Of a stretch of 64,000 nucleotides of DNA, positions 25,761 to 34,607 are shown piece by piece (position 1 is the stretch's first letter; each line of letters opens with the position of its first letter). Origin of the DNA: Aquitalea magnusonii (GTDB taxonomy: Bacteria > Pseudomonadota > Gammaproteobacteria > Burkholderiales > Chromobacteriaceae); the NCBI RefSeq assembly GCF_002217795.2, contig NZ_AP018823.1, forward strand, positions 3,658,001 to 3,722,000. The letters are read 5' to 3'. The translations under genes were made by a program, and so were the position numbers. The notes beneath the pieces were generated by a model. That model saw only the letters and a list, made by a program, of their open reading frames with translations, did no database searches and had not been told where the DNA came from.

Positions 25761-27389
25761 TCACGACGACTGTCGGCACGGCGCAAACATGTCCAGCTGC
25801 TTGTTGTAGACGCTGGTATGTACTCCCAGCAGCCCCAGCAAGGAGTGGAACAGATTGTCATGCGAATAAGGCTCGGCCTTGCGCCCTTCCAGGCAGCGCT
25901 GGTTCAAGCCGACTTCCTGCTGGAAACTGTCGGAAAACCACATCATGGCACCAATATGCTTTTGTGCTTCCGGCGCAAACAGGTAGGGCGTGCCGTGCAG
26001 ATACATGCCGTTTTCCCCCAGCGATTCGCCATGGTCGGACATATATAGCATGCCGGTGTTATAGCGCTGCTGGTTGGCACGCAGGAAGTCGATGATGCCG
26101 GACAGTACGGTATCGGTATACAGGATGGTGTTGTCGAAGCCGTTGATGATCTGCTCACGCGGGCAGCGTGACAGTTCGCTGGTCTGGCATACCGGTTTGA
26201 ACTGCTCCATCGCCGGCGGGTAACGCTTGTAATAGGCCGGGCCATGGCTACCCATCTGATGCAGTACCAGCACCACGTCACGGTCAGACTTGTCGATCAG
26301 TTGCTGAGCATTCTTGAGCAGGATTTCATCCCAGCACTCGCCAGTGCTGCACAGCTTGTCGTCCTTGCTGCCGGAGACATCTTCCAGCGTCACCCGGTTG
26401 CACACATCCTTGCAGCCGGACTGGTTGTCGCGCCAGATCACGTTGTAACCGGCGCGCTTGAGCACATCCAGTACGTTTTCCTGGCGCGCGGCCTTGTCGC
26501 CGCTATAGTTGTCGCGGCCGATATCGGAAAACATGCAGGGTACCGAAACGGCAGTTTCGGTGCCGCAGGAATGGACATTGGGCAGGTTGATCAAACCTGG
26601 CTGGGCCGACAGTTTCGGGTTGGTATTGCGCGGGTAGCCATTGAGTGAAAAATGATCGGCGCGGGCGGTTTCCCCCACCACCAGCACGAAGACTGTCTTG
26701 CGCTTGTGCTGCTGCCAACTGGCATCGCGTTTGGCATCTTCACCCAGCGGACTGATCACCACCGGACCGCTGAAATAATGATCCTGGATATAGCCGTTGG
26801 TGGCCTGGATATAGTTGAAGGGCGTCAGGTAATGGCGCAACTGACGGTTGTTGCGGAACAGCGAGGCAAAGTCCTGATACGCCGCAAAGGCAATACCCAG
26901 CAGCACCGCTGCCGACACCAGCAAGGTCAGCAGCCGCACACCGCCCTCCCGCAAGGGTGAGCGCCACTGGATCTGCCGGCGGCATACCCACCAGGCCGGC
27001 AACACACCCAGCACGATGAAAAACAGCGCCATCTTGCCGGTCAGCAAATCACGCACTTCCTTGTGATCGGTCTGCACCGCGTTTTGCACCATATGCACAT
27101 CGATCATCACCCCGTACTGATTCATGAAGTAAGTGATGAACGAGCTGATCAGCAACAGCAGCGCAATCAGTGGCTTACCAAGATAAGGCCAGTTGAACAG
27201 CGACAGCACCAGATTATAAAACGCAGTCACCAGCAGGAAGGACTCCAGCAACAGCTTGACGCCCTGGCCATCCAGCGGGCCGACAATGCGCAGCATCTCG
27301 CGCCAGAACGGAAAGTTGTAAAACAGAACCAGCCCGAGTGACACCAACAGAGTCAGGCGCTCTGGGCGGATGGAACGGTTGAAAAGCAT
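25761..27389 (-). CDS. eptA: Lipid A phosphoethanolamine transferase (EptA-like)
   Basis: 542 residues starting at MLFNRSIRPERL behind GAGGACAAC; an upstream extension lacks family features. About five membrane helices occupy residues 10-175; the rest is a periplasmic sulfatase-like catalytic domain. The nucleophile Thr lies in LVVGETARADHFSLNGYPR, and metal ligands in CMFSDIGRDNYSG and MLYMSDHGESLGENGMYLHG. Several Cys pairs would form the disulfides usual in this family. The enzyme transfers phosphoethanolamine from phosphatidylethanolamine to lipid A, lowering negative charge and polymyxin sensitivity. It could be a target of the PmrA-like regulator at 16156, but no box was found here. Confidence 0.88.
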   Translation of the reverse strand: MLFNRSIRPERLTLLVSLGLVLFYNFPFWREMLRIVGPLDGQGVKLLLESFLLVTAFYNLVLSLFNWPYLGKPLIALLLLISSFITYFMNQYGVMIDVHMVQNAVQTDHKEVRDLLTGKMALFFIVLGVLPAWWVCRRQIQWRSPLREGGVRLLTLLVSAAVLLGIAFAAYQDFASLFRNNRQLRHYLTPFNYIQATNGYIQDHYFSGPVVISPLGEDAKRDASWQQHKRKTVFVLVVGETARADHFSLNGYPRNTNPKLSAQPGLINLPNVHSCGTETAVSVPCMFSDIGRDNYSGDKAARQENVLDVLKRAGYNVIWRDNQSGCKDVCNRVTLEDVSGSKDDKLCSTGECWDEILLKNAQQLIDKSDRDVVLVLHQMGSHGPAYYKRYPPAMEQFKPVCQTSELSRCPREQIINGFDNTILYTDTVLSGIIDFLRANQQRYNTGMLYMSDHGESLGENGMYLHGTPYLFAPEAQKHIGAMMWFSDSFQQEVGLNQRCLEGRKAEPYSHDNLFHSLLGLLGVHTSVYNKQLDMFAPCRQSS

Positions 27390-27713
27390 GTTGTCCTCAT
27401 CAACAAGGGAGGGATGTGTACAAGGCATCCCGCCCGGCAATGAAACCGGCCGCAGTTTCAGTGGCTGCGGCCGCGTGTAATCGGTGATGCCGCCATGCGC
27501 GGCCCAGGCAGGAATCTGCTGTACCAAAGCATGGCTTGAAATCGACGCCATCTTACCCGATTAATTTCAGGCAAATATGGCAATTCTGTGCCGATTCGTG
27601 ACGCTGCCGATGCTGACTTGAGAACCGACTGCGCGCCGCGGGGTAAATACCGGAGCGGAAATGCCCTGCTTCACGAGCCCTGGCAAAGAATGCAACATTT
27701 CATTTGATCAAAT

Positions 27714-27742
27714 TTGCCAGATCGCCGGATGCTGGCTAGAAT
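27714..27742 (+). promoter_or_regulatory. Sigma70-type promoter of the candidate small gene
   Basis: TTGCCA, 17 bases, TAGAAT. The expected start near 27750 leaves about 22 bases of leader before the TTG start codon. Confidence 0.55.
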
Positions 27743-27771
27743 GAAGTCGTGTTCATCACCGGAGAAACAAA

Positions 27772-27948
27772 TTGTCCAGACAATCCAAACCCCTGCATTC
27801 CCAGCAACATCCCCTCTGCCCGACCAAGAATCCTCACCGCTCTACCCTGCGCCCTTTCAGCGATGCCTTTACCCTGCGCACGCCGGGCTTTGCCCAGCGC
27901 CATCGCCTAGGCCAGACTGACAAGACGGAAAACGGCTCCGGTAACTGA
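27772..27948 (+). CDS. Candidate small basic protein, TTG start
   Basis: 58 codons from TTG with GGAGA seven bases upstream, ending in TGA. The peptide begins (M)SRQSKPLHSQQHPLCPT and ends RHRLGQTDKTENGSGN; it is rich in Arg, His, Pro and Gln with no membrane segment. It is not recognised. Support comes from signals rather than homology: a promoter at 27714-27742, a ribosome-binding site, GC-rich third positions like its neighbours, and a terminator about 100 bp downstream. A non-coding transcript in the same place is the alternative. Confidence 0.42.
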   Translation: MSRQSKPLHSQQHPLCPTKNPHRSTLRPFSDAFTLRTPGFAQRHRLGQTDKTENGSGN

Positions 27949-28045
27949 TTTTAGTGAAATGGCGATTCCCGTCTGATGGCAGCCAGCCGTGCCAGCCACC
28001 ATCAGCCAGAATCCCGGAGACGTCATCTCACTGAAAGCACCAAAC

Positions 28046-28069
28046 AACACCGCCATCAGGCGGTGTTTT
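28046..28069 (+). terminator. Terminator downstream of the candidate small gene
   Basis: Nine exact pairs AACACCGCC/GGCGGTGTT with loop ATCA, then TT. It is the only + strand terminator in this gap, and no other + strand gene precedes it. Confidence 0.7.
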
Positions 28070-28089
28070 CATTTGCGCTTGCGACTGCC

Positions 28090-28118
28090 AAAAAAATACC
28101 CCCAAGGGGGATTGGGGG
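28090..28118 (-). terminator. Terminator of prlC
   Basis: On the minus strand CCCCCAA/TTGGGGG around a C-rich loop, followed by TA and seven T; about 145 bp beyond the prlC stop codon. Confidence 0.75.
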
Positions 28119-28264
28119 CAGGAAAAGACACAATATCGATGTCCTTGGGGGCAGGGATAAGCGTCTGGCTCGCTTGCTGCTCTTGGAGATAACCCGTTGA
28201 GCAAAGATTAGAGCCAGGGCAAATCAGGGGAGTTCCCTCCCACGTGCAAATATTTGTCAGCGCT

Positions 28265-30301
28265 TCAGGCGGCTTCTTCCACCATGCCGGAATGGCGCAG
28301 CAGCGCGTCAATCTGCGGGTCGCGGCCACGGAAGGCACGGAAGGATTCCAGCGCCGAACGGCTCCCCCCCACCGCCAGTACCTCATCCCAGAAGCGTTTG
28401 CCGGTAACCGGATTGGCACCACCTGCTTCTTCGAAAGCCGCGTAGGCATCGGCCGACAGCACTTCCGCCCACTTGTAGCTGTAATAGCCTGCCGAGTAAC
28501 CACCGGCAAAGATATGGCTGAAGCTGTTGGGGAAGCGGTTGTAAGACGGCGGGAAATTCACTGCCACTTCCTGACGGACGGTATCAAGCAGAGCCAGCCA
28601 GTCGCCGCTTGCCGGGTCGAAGTCGGTGTACAGCAGCATGTCAAACAAGGAAAACTCCAACTGGCGCACCGTCATCATGCCGCTCTGGAAGTTCTTGGCG
28701 GCCAGCATCTTGTCGAACAGTGCGCGCGGCAGGGGTGCGCCGGTGTCAGCATGGGCGGTCATGCCTTGCAGCACATCCCATTCCCAGCAGAAGTTTTCCA
28801 TGAACTGGCTGGGCAGTTCCACCGCATCCCATTCCACGCCATTGATGCCGGACACGCCCAGCTCCTCCACCTGGGTCAGCATGTGGTGCAGGCCGTGACC
28901 AAACTCGTGGAACAGGGTGATCACTTCGTCGTGGGTGAACAGCGCCGGCTTGTCACCCACCGGGCGGGTGAAATTGCAGGTGAGGTAGGCCACCGGGGTT
29001 TGCATGGTGTCGCCCTTCTTGCGACGGCCACGGGCGTCATCCATCCAGGCACCGGGGCGCTTGCCCTCGCGCGAGTACAGATCAAAGTAGAAGCTGCCTA
29101 CCAGTTGGCCATCCTTGAGGATGTCGTAGAAACGGACATCGTCGTGCCATACCGGGGCGCTGCTCTCGCGCACTTCCACGCCATACAGGGTGTTGACCAC
29201 GCCGAACAGGCCGGGCAGCACCTTGCTTTCCGGGAAGTACTGTTTCACTTCCTGCTCGGAGAAGGCATAGCGTGCCACGCGCAGTTTTTCGGCAGCGTAA
29301 GCAATATCCCAGGCTTGCAGGTCGGAGAGGCCCAGCTCCTTGCTGGCAAAGGCTTCCAGCTCGGCACGGTCTTTCACCGCAAACGGCTTGGCACGGGCCG
29401 CCAGGTCACGCAGGAAGGCAATGACTTGCGCCGGGCTTTCCGCCATCTTGGTGAACAAGGACAGCTCGGCATAATTGGCAAAGCCCAGCAGTTGGGCTTC
29501 TTCACGGGTGAGCTGCAGTTTTTCGCGGATGATTTCGGTATTGTCGTGCTCGGGCAGGCCGAACTCCGACGCGCGCTTCACATAGGCGTCGTACAGCTTC
29601 TGGCGCAGCGCGCGGTTGTGCGCGTACTGCATTACCGGGAAGTAAAACGGGAACTGCAGGGTGATCTTGTAACCGGTTTTTCCCTCGGCCTGGGCGGCAG
29701 CGGCAAACAGGGCCAGCGCATCTTCCGGCACACCGTCCAGCTCGCTGGCGTCTTCCAGATACAGGCTGAAAGCATCGGTAGCGTCCATCACGTTCTGCTC
29801 GAAGCGGGCGGACAACTCGGCCAGACGGCTCTGGATGGCGGCATAACGCTGGCGCTGTGCTTCCGGCAGCTCGGCACCGGACAGGCGGAAATCGCGCAGA
29901 TCGTTCTGGATGATTTTCTGGCGTGCGGCATTGTAGCTGGCATAGTCCGGGCTGGCTTCAATGGCCTTGAACTGGCCGAGCAGAGCCAGGTTCTGTCCCA
30001 GTTCGGTCCAGAATTCGGAAATCGGCGCAATATTGGCATTGTAGGCATCGCGCAGTTGCGGGGTATTCACCACCGCATTCAGATGCCCCACCACGCCCCA
30101 GGCGCGCGACAGGCGTTCGGTGGCGTCAGTGAGCGGATCAACAAAGTTCTCCCAGCTCGGGCGATCCACATGGGCGGTCAGCTGCGCCACGGTGTGACGG
30201 GCTTCGGCCAACAACTGTTCGATGGCCGGGCTGATGTGCTCGGGACGAATTTCGGCAAAACGTGGCAGGCCGGTAAAGTCGAGGAGCGGATTGAGGCTCA
30301 T
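28265..30301 (-). CDS. prlC: Oligopeptidase A (M3 metallopeptidase)
   Basis: 678 residues, the standard length for PrlC/OpdA. The zinc-binding HEFGHGLHHML (HExxH) with downstream GVEWDAVELPSQFMENF (third ligand Glu) identifies an M3 thimet-type peptidase. The C-terminal PVTGKRFWDEVLAVGGSRSA is likewise typical. It is a cytosolic enzyme that degrades small peptides, including cleaved signal peptides. Encoded singly on the minus strand, divergent from the gamma-carbonic anhydrase gene. Confidence 0.93.
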   Translation of the reverse strand: MSLNPLLDFTGLPRFAEIRPEHISPAIEQLLAEARHTVAQLTAHVDRPSWENFVDPLTDATERLSRAWGVVGHLNAVVNTPQLRDAYNANIAPISEFWTELGQNLALLGQFKAIEASPDYASYNAARQKIIQNDLRDFRLSGAELPEAQRQRYAAIQSRLAELSARFEQNVMDATDAFSLYLEDASELDGVPEDALALFAAAAQAEGKTGYKITLQFPFYFPVMQYAHNRALRQKLYDAYVKRASEFGLPEHDNTEIIREKLQLTREEAQLLGFANYAELSLFTKMAESPAQVIAFLRDLAARAKPFAVKDRAELEAFASKELGLSDLQAWDIAYAAEKLRVARYAFSEQEVKQYFPESKVLPGLFGVVNTLYGVEVRESSAPVWHDDVRFYDILKDGQLVGSFYFDLYSREGKRPGAWMDDARGRRKKGDTMQTPVAYLTCNFTRPVGDKPALFTHDEVITLFHEFGHGLHHMLTQVEELGVSGINGVEWDAVELPSQFMENFCWEWDVLQGMTAHADTGAPLPRALFDKMLAAKNFQSGMMTVRQLEFSLFDMLLYTDFDPASGDWLALLDTVRQEVAVNFPPSYNRFPNSFSHIFAGGYSAGYYSYKWAEVLSADAYAAFEEAGGANPVTGKRFWDEVLAVGGSRSALESFRAFRGRDPQIDALLRHSGMVEEAA

Positions 30302-30436
30302 TGTTCACTTCCTGTGGCAATTGGCAGCCGCTGGGGTGGCACGGTGCCGATATGGAAACCGGCGGTCGCCAACAAACAGGCAACCGCCATTGCTATATGA
30401 TAGGGAATCTTGAACCTGTTAGATGAGGACGTTCTG

Positions 30437-30979
30437 ATGAATCGCAATATCCGCCCCTACGATGGCAGCGCACCGCAGATTGCCGACTCCTGCTATATCG
30501 ATCCGGCCGCCGTGGTGATTGGCGATGTCACGCTGGCGGACAATGCATCGGTATGGCCATTTGCCGTGATCCGCGGCGACGTCAACGCCATTCATATTGG
30601 TGAAGGCAGCAATATCCAGGACTTTGCCATGCTGCACGTCACCCACAAACGCGATAGCGACCCCGTCGGTGCCCCGCTGCACATTGGCAAGCATGTCACC
30701 ATCGGCCATCACGTCACCCTGCACGGCTGTACCATTGGCGACGAAGTGCTGGTGGGCATTGGCAGTATCATTCTGGACCGCGCCATCATCGAAGACCGGG
30801 TGCTGATCGGTGCCGGCAGTCTGGTGCCACCGGGCAAGCGGCTGGAATCCGGTTATCTCTACCTGGGCAATCCGGTAAAACAGGCTCGCAAGCTGACCGA
30901 GCAGGAGCTGGCCTACTTCAAGTATTCCGCCGAGCACTATATTCGCGTAGCCAACAAGCACAAACCGAATCTGGAATGA
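30437..30979 (+). CDS. Gamma-class carbonic anhydrase-like protein (YrdA type)
   Basis: 180 residues from the ATG behind GAGGACGTTCTG; an in-frame ATG 27 bp upstream is less well placed. The left-handed beta-helix is made of hexapeptide repeats with the zinc ligands in GSNIQDFAMLHVTH and IGHHVTLHGCTIGDEVLVG. YrdA-like proteins resemble CamH-type gamma-carbonic anhydrases, though activity is often unproven. Followed 21 bp later by a GNAT gene, so the two probably form an operon. Confidence 0.87.
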   Translation: MNRNIRPYDGSAPQIADSCYIDPAAVVIGDVTLADNASVWPFAVIRGDVNAIHIGEGSNIQDFAMLHVTHKRDSDPVGAPLHIGKHVTIGHHVTLHGCTIGDEVLVGIGSIILDRAIIEDRVLIGAGSLVPPGKRLESGYLYLGNPVKQARKLTEQELAYFKYSAEHYIRVANKHKPNLE

Positions 30980-31000
30980 ATTTCCGCAGGAGATAAAGCC

Positions 31001-31501
31001 ATGCTGCCACGGTTGCGTAATGCCGAAGCGAGTGACGCAGCAGCCATTGCCGCGCTGATGTTGCCCGAAAGCAGCAGCCAGGGCGGTAGCCTGCATGGCG
31101 ATTTCCCGCAGGAAAAAATCTGCCACTGGCTGACGCAGGCCTTGGCCGACGGCATGCCGGTGGTGCTGGCGGAAGACGCCGCCGGCCTGCTGGGCGTGCT
31201 GTTTACCAGTAGCAGCCGGCATCAGGACAGCCCGGTGGCGGTTCAGATGGCCAGGCTGCATCATGCCGCCGGGCCATTCTATTTCTATGGCCCGGTTTGC
31301 CTTGCGGCACGAGCACGCGGCCAGGGCTTGCTGAGCGCCATGTGGCAGCAGCTACAGCAGCAACTGCCGGGCCAACAGGCGGTGCTGTTCATTCATGCCG
31401 ACAACCAGGCCTCGCTCAAAGCCCACACGCGGCTGGGCATGGTGGTGGAAACCCCATTCGACCTCGATGGCCAGCCCTGTGTGTTACTGAGCAGCCGCTG
31501 A
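31001..31501 (+). CDS. GNAT-family N-acetyltransferase
   Basis: 166 residues behind GGAGATAAAGCC. The acetyl-CoA-binding region is YGPVCLAARARGQGLLSAMW, matching the R/Q-x-x-G-x-G/A pattern, followed by FIHADNQASLKAHTRLGMVV, the usual later beta-strand and helix. Substrate unknown. It lies in a probable operon with the gamma-carbonic anhydrase and converges on the APC permease gene with a 15-bp gap. Confidence 0.8.
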   Translation: MLPRLRNAEASDAAAIAALMLPESSSQGGSLHGDFPQEKICHWLTQALADGMPVVLAEDAAGLLGVLFTSSSRHQDSPVAVQMARLHHAAGPFYFYGPVCLAARARGQGLLSAMWQQLQQQLPGQQAVLFIHADNQASLKAHTRLGMVVETPFDLDGQPCVLLSSR

Positions 31502-31516
31502 GCAGGTACTGGATGG

Positions 31517-33016
31517 TTAGCCGCGGTTAGCCCGGTCTTCGGGGCGAGCATCCATCACGGCATCAATCGACTCCATATCCGGCATTTTTAATGCTGCCGT
31601 GCCACCACGCAGCAACAGGCTGGCCAGATATACGGCACCGATAAGTAACATCAGACCGACATAGATCCAGGGTTTGATAAAGGACGCGTCGCGGAAGATG
31701 ACCAGCTCAAACCCCAGCCACAGCATGGCCAACAGCAGTACCGGCACTTCAAACACGCCCAGTGAGAAACCCTGCGTTGCCGGCAGGCTGTGGCGCTTGA
31801 ACGCATACATCAACACACAGACCGCATAGATCATGGCGGGCAGCAGTGTTGCTGCCGAAAACAGGGTGAACAGCGCATCGGTATCACCGGAGAAGGCCGC
31901 CAGAATGACTTGCCCTACCAAGGCCACGCCGAGGGTTGCATTTAATGGCGTATGCAAGCGGGGATGGATGGTACGGAAATAGTGCCAGCCGGGAAAACGT
32001 TGATCACGCGACATGGCCCACACCAGTCGGGTCGCGCTCAGCAAAATCACCAGTCCACAAGAATAAATGGATATCACCACCATGATCAGCAGCGCTTTGC
32101 CGATATAGCCGCCCAGTATCCGGGTAACCACATCCGCAATCGGAGTGGCTGATACCGGCCCCTGCGGGTCGCCCAGCAAAGCAGTCACCGCAATCAGGAA
32201 CAGCATGCCGATCAGGCCCAGCGACAGCACGGCCTGCCACATGGCCCGCGGAATCACACGCGCCGGGTCGTGGGTTTCCTCGGCCAGATTGGCGGCTGAC
32301 TCAAAGCCGACAATGGTGAAGGCACCCATCAAAGTCCCCATTACCCAAGGGCCAACTGCCGTCATGCTGCCCAAGGAAAAATAGCCGGTAGCGGCAATAT
32401 TACCGGTACTGAACAGATTGGCGTAATGCATCTGCCCGGAAAAATGCCCAACACCAAACAGCAAAATGATCAGGCCTATCATGCCGATCAATTGCACCAT
32501 CACGGCACGGGCATTGAAACCTTGGGTCACTTTGGTGGACAGGGCGATCATGCCTGCCTGGGCAAAGATCAGGCAGGCGGTGATCCACCATGCATTTTCT
32601 ACCGAACCGGTATAGCCCAGCAGCACCGGCAATACCGTGGCGGGGATGGTGTAATCCACCGCGCATAGGACAATGGCCAGAAAGGTAAAGCTGATCCAGC
32701 CCATGATCCAGCCAAACACCGGATTGCCAAGGCGCGATGCCCATTGATAGACATAACCGGTAACAGGGATGCGTGCCGCCAACGCACCCAGTACCAGGGC
32801 CACCATCAATTGGCCGAACACCACCAGCGGCCAGGTCCAGATTCCCATCGGTCCGGAAGTGCTCAACATGGCCCCATAAGCAGAAAAGATGCCGGTGGCA
32901 ATCGACACAAAACCAAAGGCCACTGCAAACGATTGAAACGGCGTGATATTGCGTTGCAAGGCAGGTGCTGCGATGAGGTCTTTACTGGCAATCAAGTCCG
33001 GGTTAGCCATGGTCAC
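31517..33016 (-). CDS. APC-superfamily amino acid/amine permease
   Basis: 499 residues, about 12 membrane helices, with the N-terminal APC signature QSFAVAFGFVSIATGIFSAY and GFESAANLAEETHDPARVIP in the middle, typical of the GABA/choline-like (AAT/ACT) branch. It would import an amine or amino acid across the inner membrane. It lies directly downstream of the FGGY kinase on the same strand, separated by 178 bp largely filled with a repeat element, so cotranscription is possible but not certain. Substrate unknown. Confidence 0.83.
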   Translation of the reverse strand: MTMANPDLIASKDLIAAPALQRNITPFQSFAVAFGFVSIATGIFSAYGAMLSTSGPMGIWTWPLVVFGQLMVALVLGALAARIPVTGYVYQWASRLGNPVFGWIMGWISFTFLAIVLCAVDYTIPATVLPVLLGYTGSVENAWWITACLIFAQAGMIALSTKVTQGFNARAVMVQLIGMIGLIILLFGVGHFSGQMHYANLFSTGNIAATGYFSLGSMTAVGPWVMGTLMGAFTIVGFESAANLAEETHDPARVIPRAMWQAVLSLGLIGMLFLIAVTALLGDPQGPVSATPIADVVTRILGGYIGKALLIMVVISIYSCGLVILLSATRLVWAMSRDQRFPGWHYFRTIHPRLHTPLNATLGVALVGQVILAAFSGDTDALFTLFSAATLLPAMIYAVCVLMYAFKRHSLPATQGFSLGVFEVPVLLLAMLWLGFELVIFRDASFIKPWIYVGLMLLIGAVYLASLLLRGGTAALKMPDMESIDAVMDARPEDRANRG

Positions 33017-33091
33017 TCCTTATGGTCGGTATATGGCAAGCGGTGTTTCAGGTGGTGATACCAAACGCACGGCAGCGCAGGCGCAGATGTT

Positions 33092-33205
33092 TAAGAGCCG
33101 CTAACAAAAAACCTGCCGCGGCGTTGCGCCTGCTTGGCGTACCGCTTGTACTGTCGGCAGCGGCGCGCCTTGCCCCAGGAACGCTGCGCGCTTGTTAGCC
33201 GCGCG
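33092..33205. repeat. MITE-like interspersed repeat, copy 1
   Basis: About 114 bp with related inverted ends: left GCCGCTAACAA, right (reverse complement) GCGGCTAACAA. The core TTGCGCC...GCGCGCCTTGC is shared with the copy at 55231 (inverted) and the diverged copy at 38291. The right end forms the last codons and TAA stop of the FGGY kinase gene. No coding capacity. Confidence 0.75.
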
Positions 33206-34607
33206 CAACAAGTTGGCTCCGCCATGCGCCTGCGCGGTGGATAGCTTCAGCAAATACCGCATGGTCGTGTTGCGAAACCAAGCGGTCGGGTTCATGAGTG
33301 GTGATGGCACCGGCCATGCGACTAATATCCAGCCCGCACAAGCTGGCAAGGCCTAGCGCGCTAAGCTCGTACATGGAGGGGACGCTGATGGTTTTTTGGC
33401 AGGCCGAGGCAAGGAAGCGGGCAAAATAGCGGCTTTGCGACAGCCCGCCATCAATGGAAATTCTTGTGCCTAGCGGCAAGGACAAGGCTGCGGTTGCCAC
33501 CAGTTTGGCGGTCAGCATGGCAATGCCTTCCAGCACGGCACGGATCATGTCGCGCCGCTCGGTGGCATGGTTCATGCCAATGAATAGTGGTGCCGCATGG
33601 CGGTCCCAATACGGGGCAGCCAAGCCGGACAAGGCAGGTACAAATACGATGCCACGGCTGATGGCGGTGGGGCCTTCAAACTGGTCCAACTCTTCCAGTG
33701 CCGAGTAAAGGCCAATCCGGCGCGCCCATTCCAGGGCGGCACCTGCGTCATATACCCCCCCTTCAATGGCATAGCAGGCGGCTTCATCCTGTTTCTTCCA
33801 GGCGATGGTGGGTAGCAGATCTGCCGGCTTCAGGCCTTGCGCCCCGGTCAGTGCCAGAAAGAATGCCCCGGTGCCGAAGGTAATCTTGCCATCGCCACGC
33901 TGGCGGCATTGATGGCCATACAGTGCGGCTTGCTGATCAACAATGGATACCTTGACCGGTATGCCCTGAATCGCGCCAAAACCGGCATCGACCGCGCGAA
34001 TTTCCGGCAGGCAATGGATGGGTACGCCGTGCAAGGCGCACAAGTCGGCACTCCATTGCCCACTTTCAATATCCAGCAGTCCGGTACGCGATGCAGTGGC
34101 CCAATCGGTGGCGAAGGTGCCGCACAATCGGTCCAGAAAAAACGCATCGGTCGTGCCCAGCCGCAGACGGCCCTGCTCCAGGGCGGCGGCTACCGCCGGG
34201 ATATTGCGGATCATCCAGGCCAGTTTGCTGGCGGAAAAGTAGGGGTCCAGCGGCAAGCCGCTGATGCGCTTGGAGCGCAGTTCCGCCGCCTCGCCCATCT
34301 GCGCCAGGGCGGTTGCGGTACGGGCATCCTGCCAGACCAGTACTGGCGACAAGGGCTGCCTGGTTTGCGCATCCCAGGCCAGACAACTTTCACCCTGATT
34401 GCAAATGGCAATTGCATCAACCGGGCCGGCACTTTCCAGCAAGGCAATGATATTGCGTAGCAGCTCTTCCGGGTCATGCTCAACCCAGCCCGCCTGTGGA
34501 TGATAACGGGCATGACGACGGGCCCCGGCCAGCGCGCACTGGCCGGCATCGTCAACCAGTAAGCAGCGGGTGGAGGTGGTTCCCTGATCAATGGCAGCGA
34601 TACGCAT
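33195..34607 (-). CDS. FGGY-family carbohydrate kinase (glycerol kinase-like)
   Basis: 470 residues from MRIAAIDQGTTSTRCLLVD, with AGGAG nine bases upstream. FGGY motifs: GWVEHDPEELL, DPYFSASKLAWMIRNIP, GTTDAFFLDRL, VSIVDQQAALYGHQC with the catalytic Asp, FGTGAFFLALTG and ISIDGGLSQSRYFARFLAS. Best likened to GlpK, but about 30 residues shorter and diverged in several motifs, so a related polyol (erythritol, threitol) is possible. It overlaps the upstream gene by 1 bp (TAATG). Its final residues and stop codon lie in the end of an interspersed repeat, which may have trimmed the C-terminus. Confidence 0.8.
   Translation of the reverse strand: MRIAAIDQGTTSTRCLLVDDAGQCALAGARRHARYHPQAGWVEHDPEELLRNIIALLESAGPVDAIAICNQGESCLAWDAQTRQPLSPVLVWQDARTATALAQMGEAAELRSKRISGLPLDPYFSASKLAWMIRNIPAVAAALEQGRLRLGTTDAFFLDRLCGTFATDWATASRTGLLDIESGQWSADLCALHGVPIHCLPEIRAVDAGFGAIQGIPVKVSIVDQQAALYGHQCRQRGDGKITFGTGAFFLALTGAQGLKPADLLPTIAWKKQDEAACYAIEGGVYDAGAALEWARRIGLYSALEELDQFEGPTAISRGIVFVPALSGLAAPYWDRHAAPLFIGMNHATERRDMIRAVLEGIAMLTAKLVATAALSLPLGTRISIDGGLSQSRYFARFLASACQKTISVPSMYELSALGLASLCGLDISRMAGAITTHEPDRLVSQHDHAVFAEAIHRAGAWRSQLVARG

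Larger units (their letters stand above)
27390..28264. other. 875-bp region between eptA and prlC with a candidate small gene and two terminators
   Basis: It contains a + strand promoter, a 58-codon candidate gene and a + strand terminator (27714-28069), then the minus strand terminator of prlC (28090-28118). The part 27390-27700 holds only the eptA promoter side and nothing else recognisable. Confidence 0.5.

Noticed and set aside
28244..30400. Long + strand frame (718 codons) opposite prlC
   Set aside because: Antisense shadow of the oligopeptidase A gene, which has its HExxH motif and full length.
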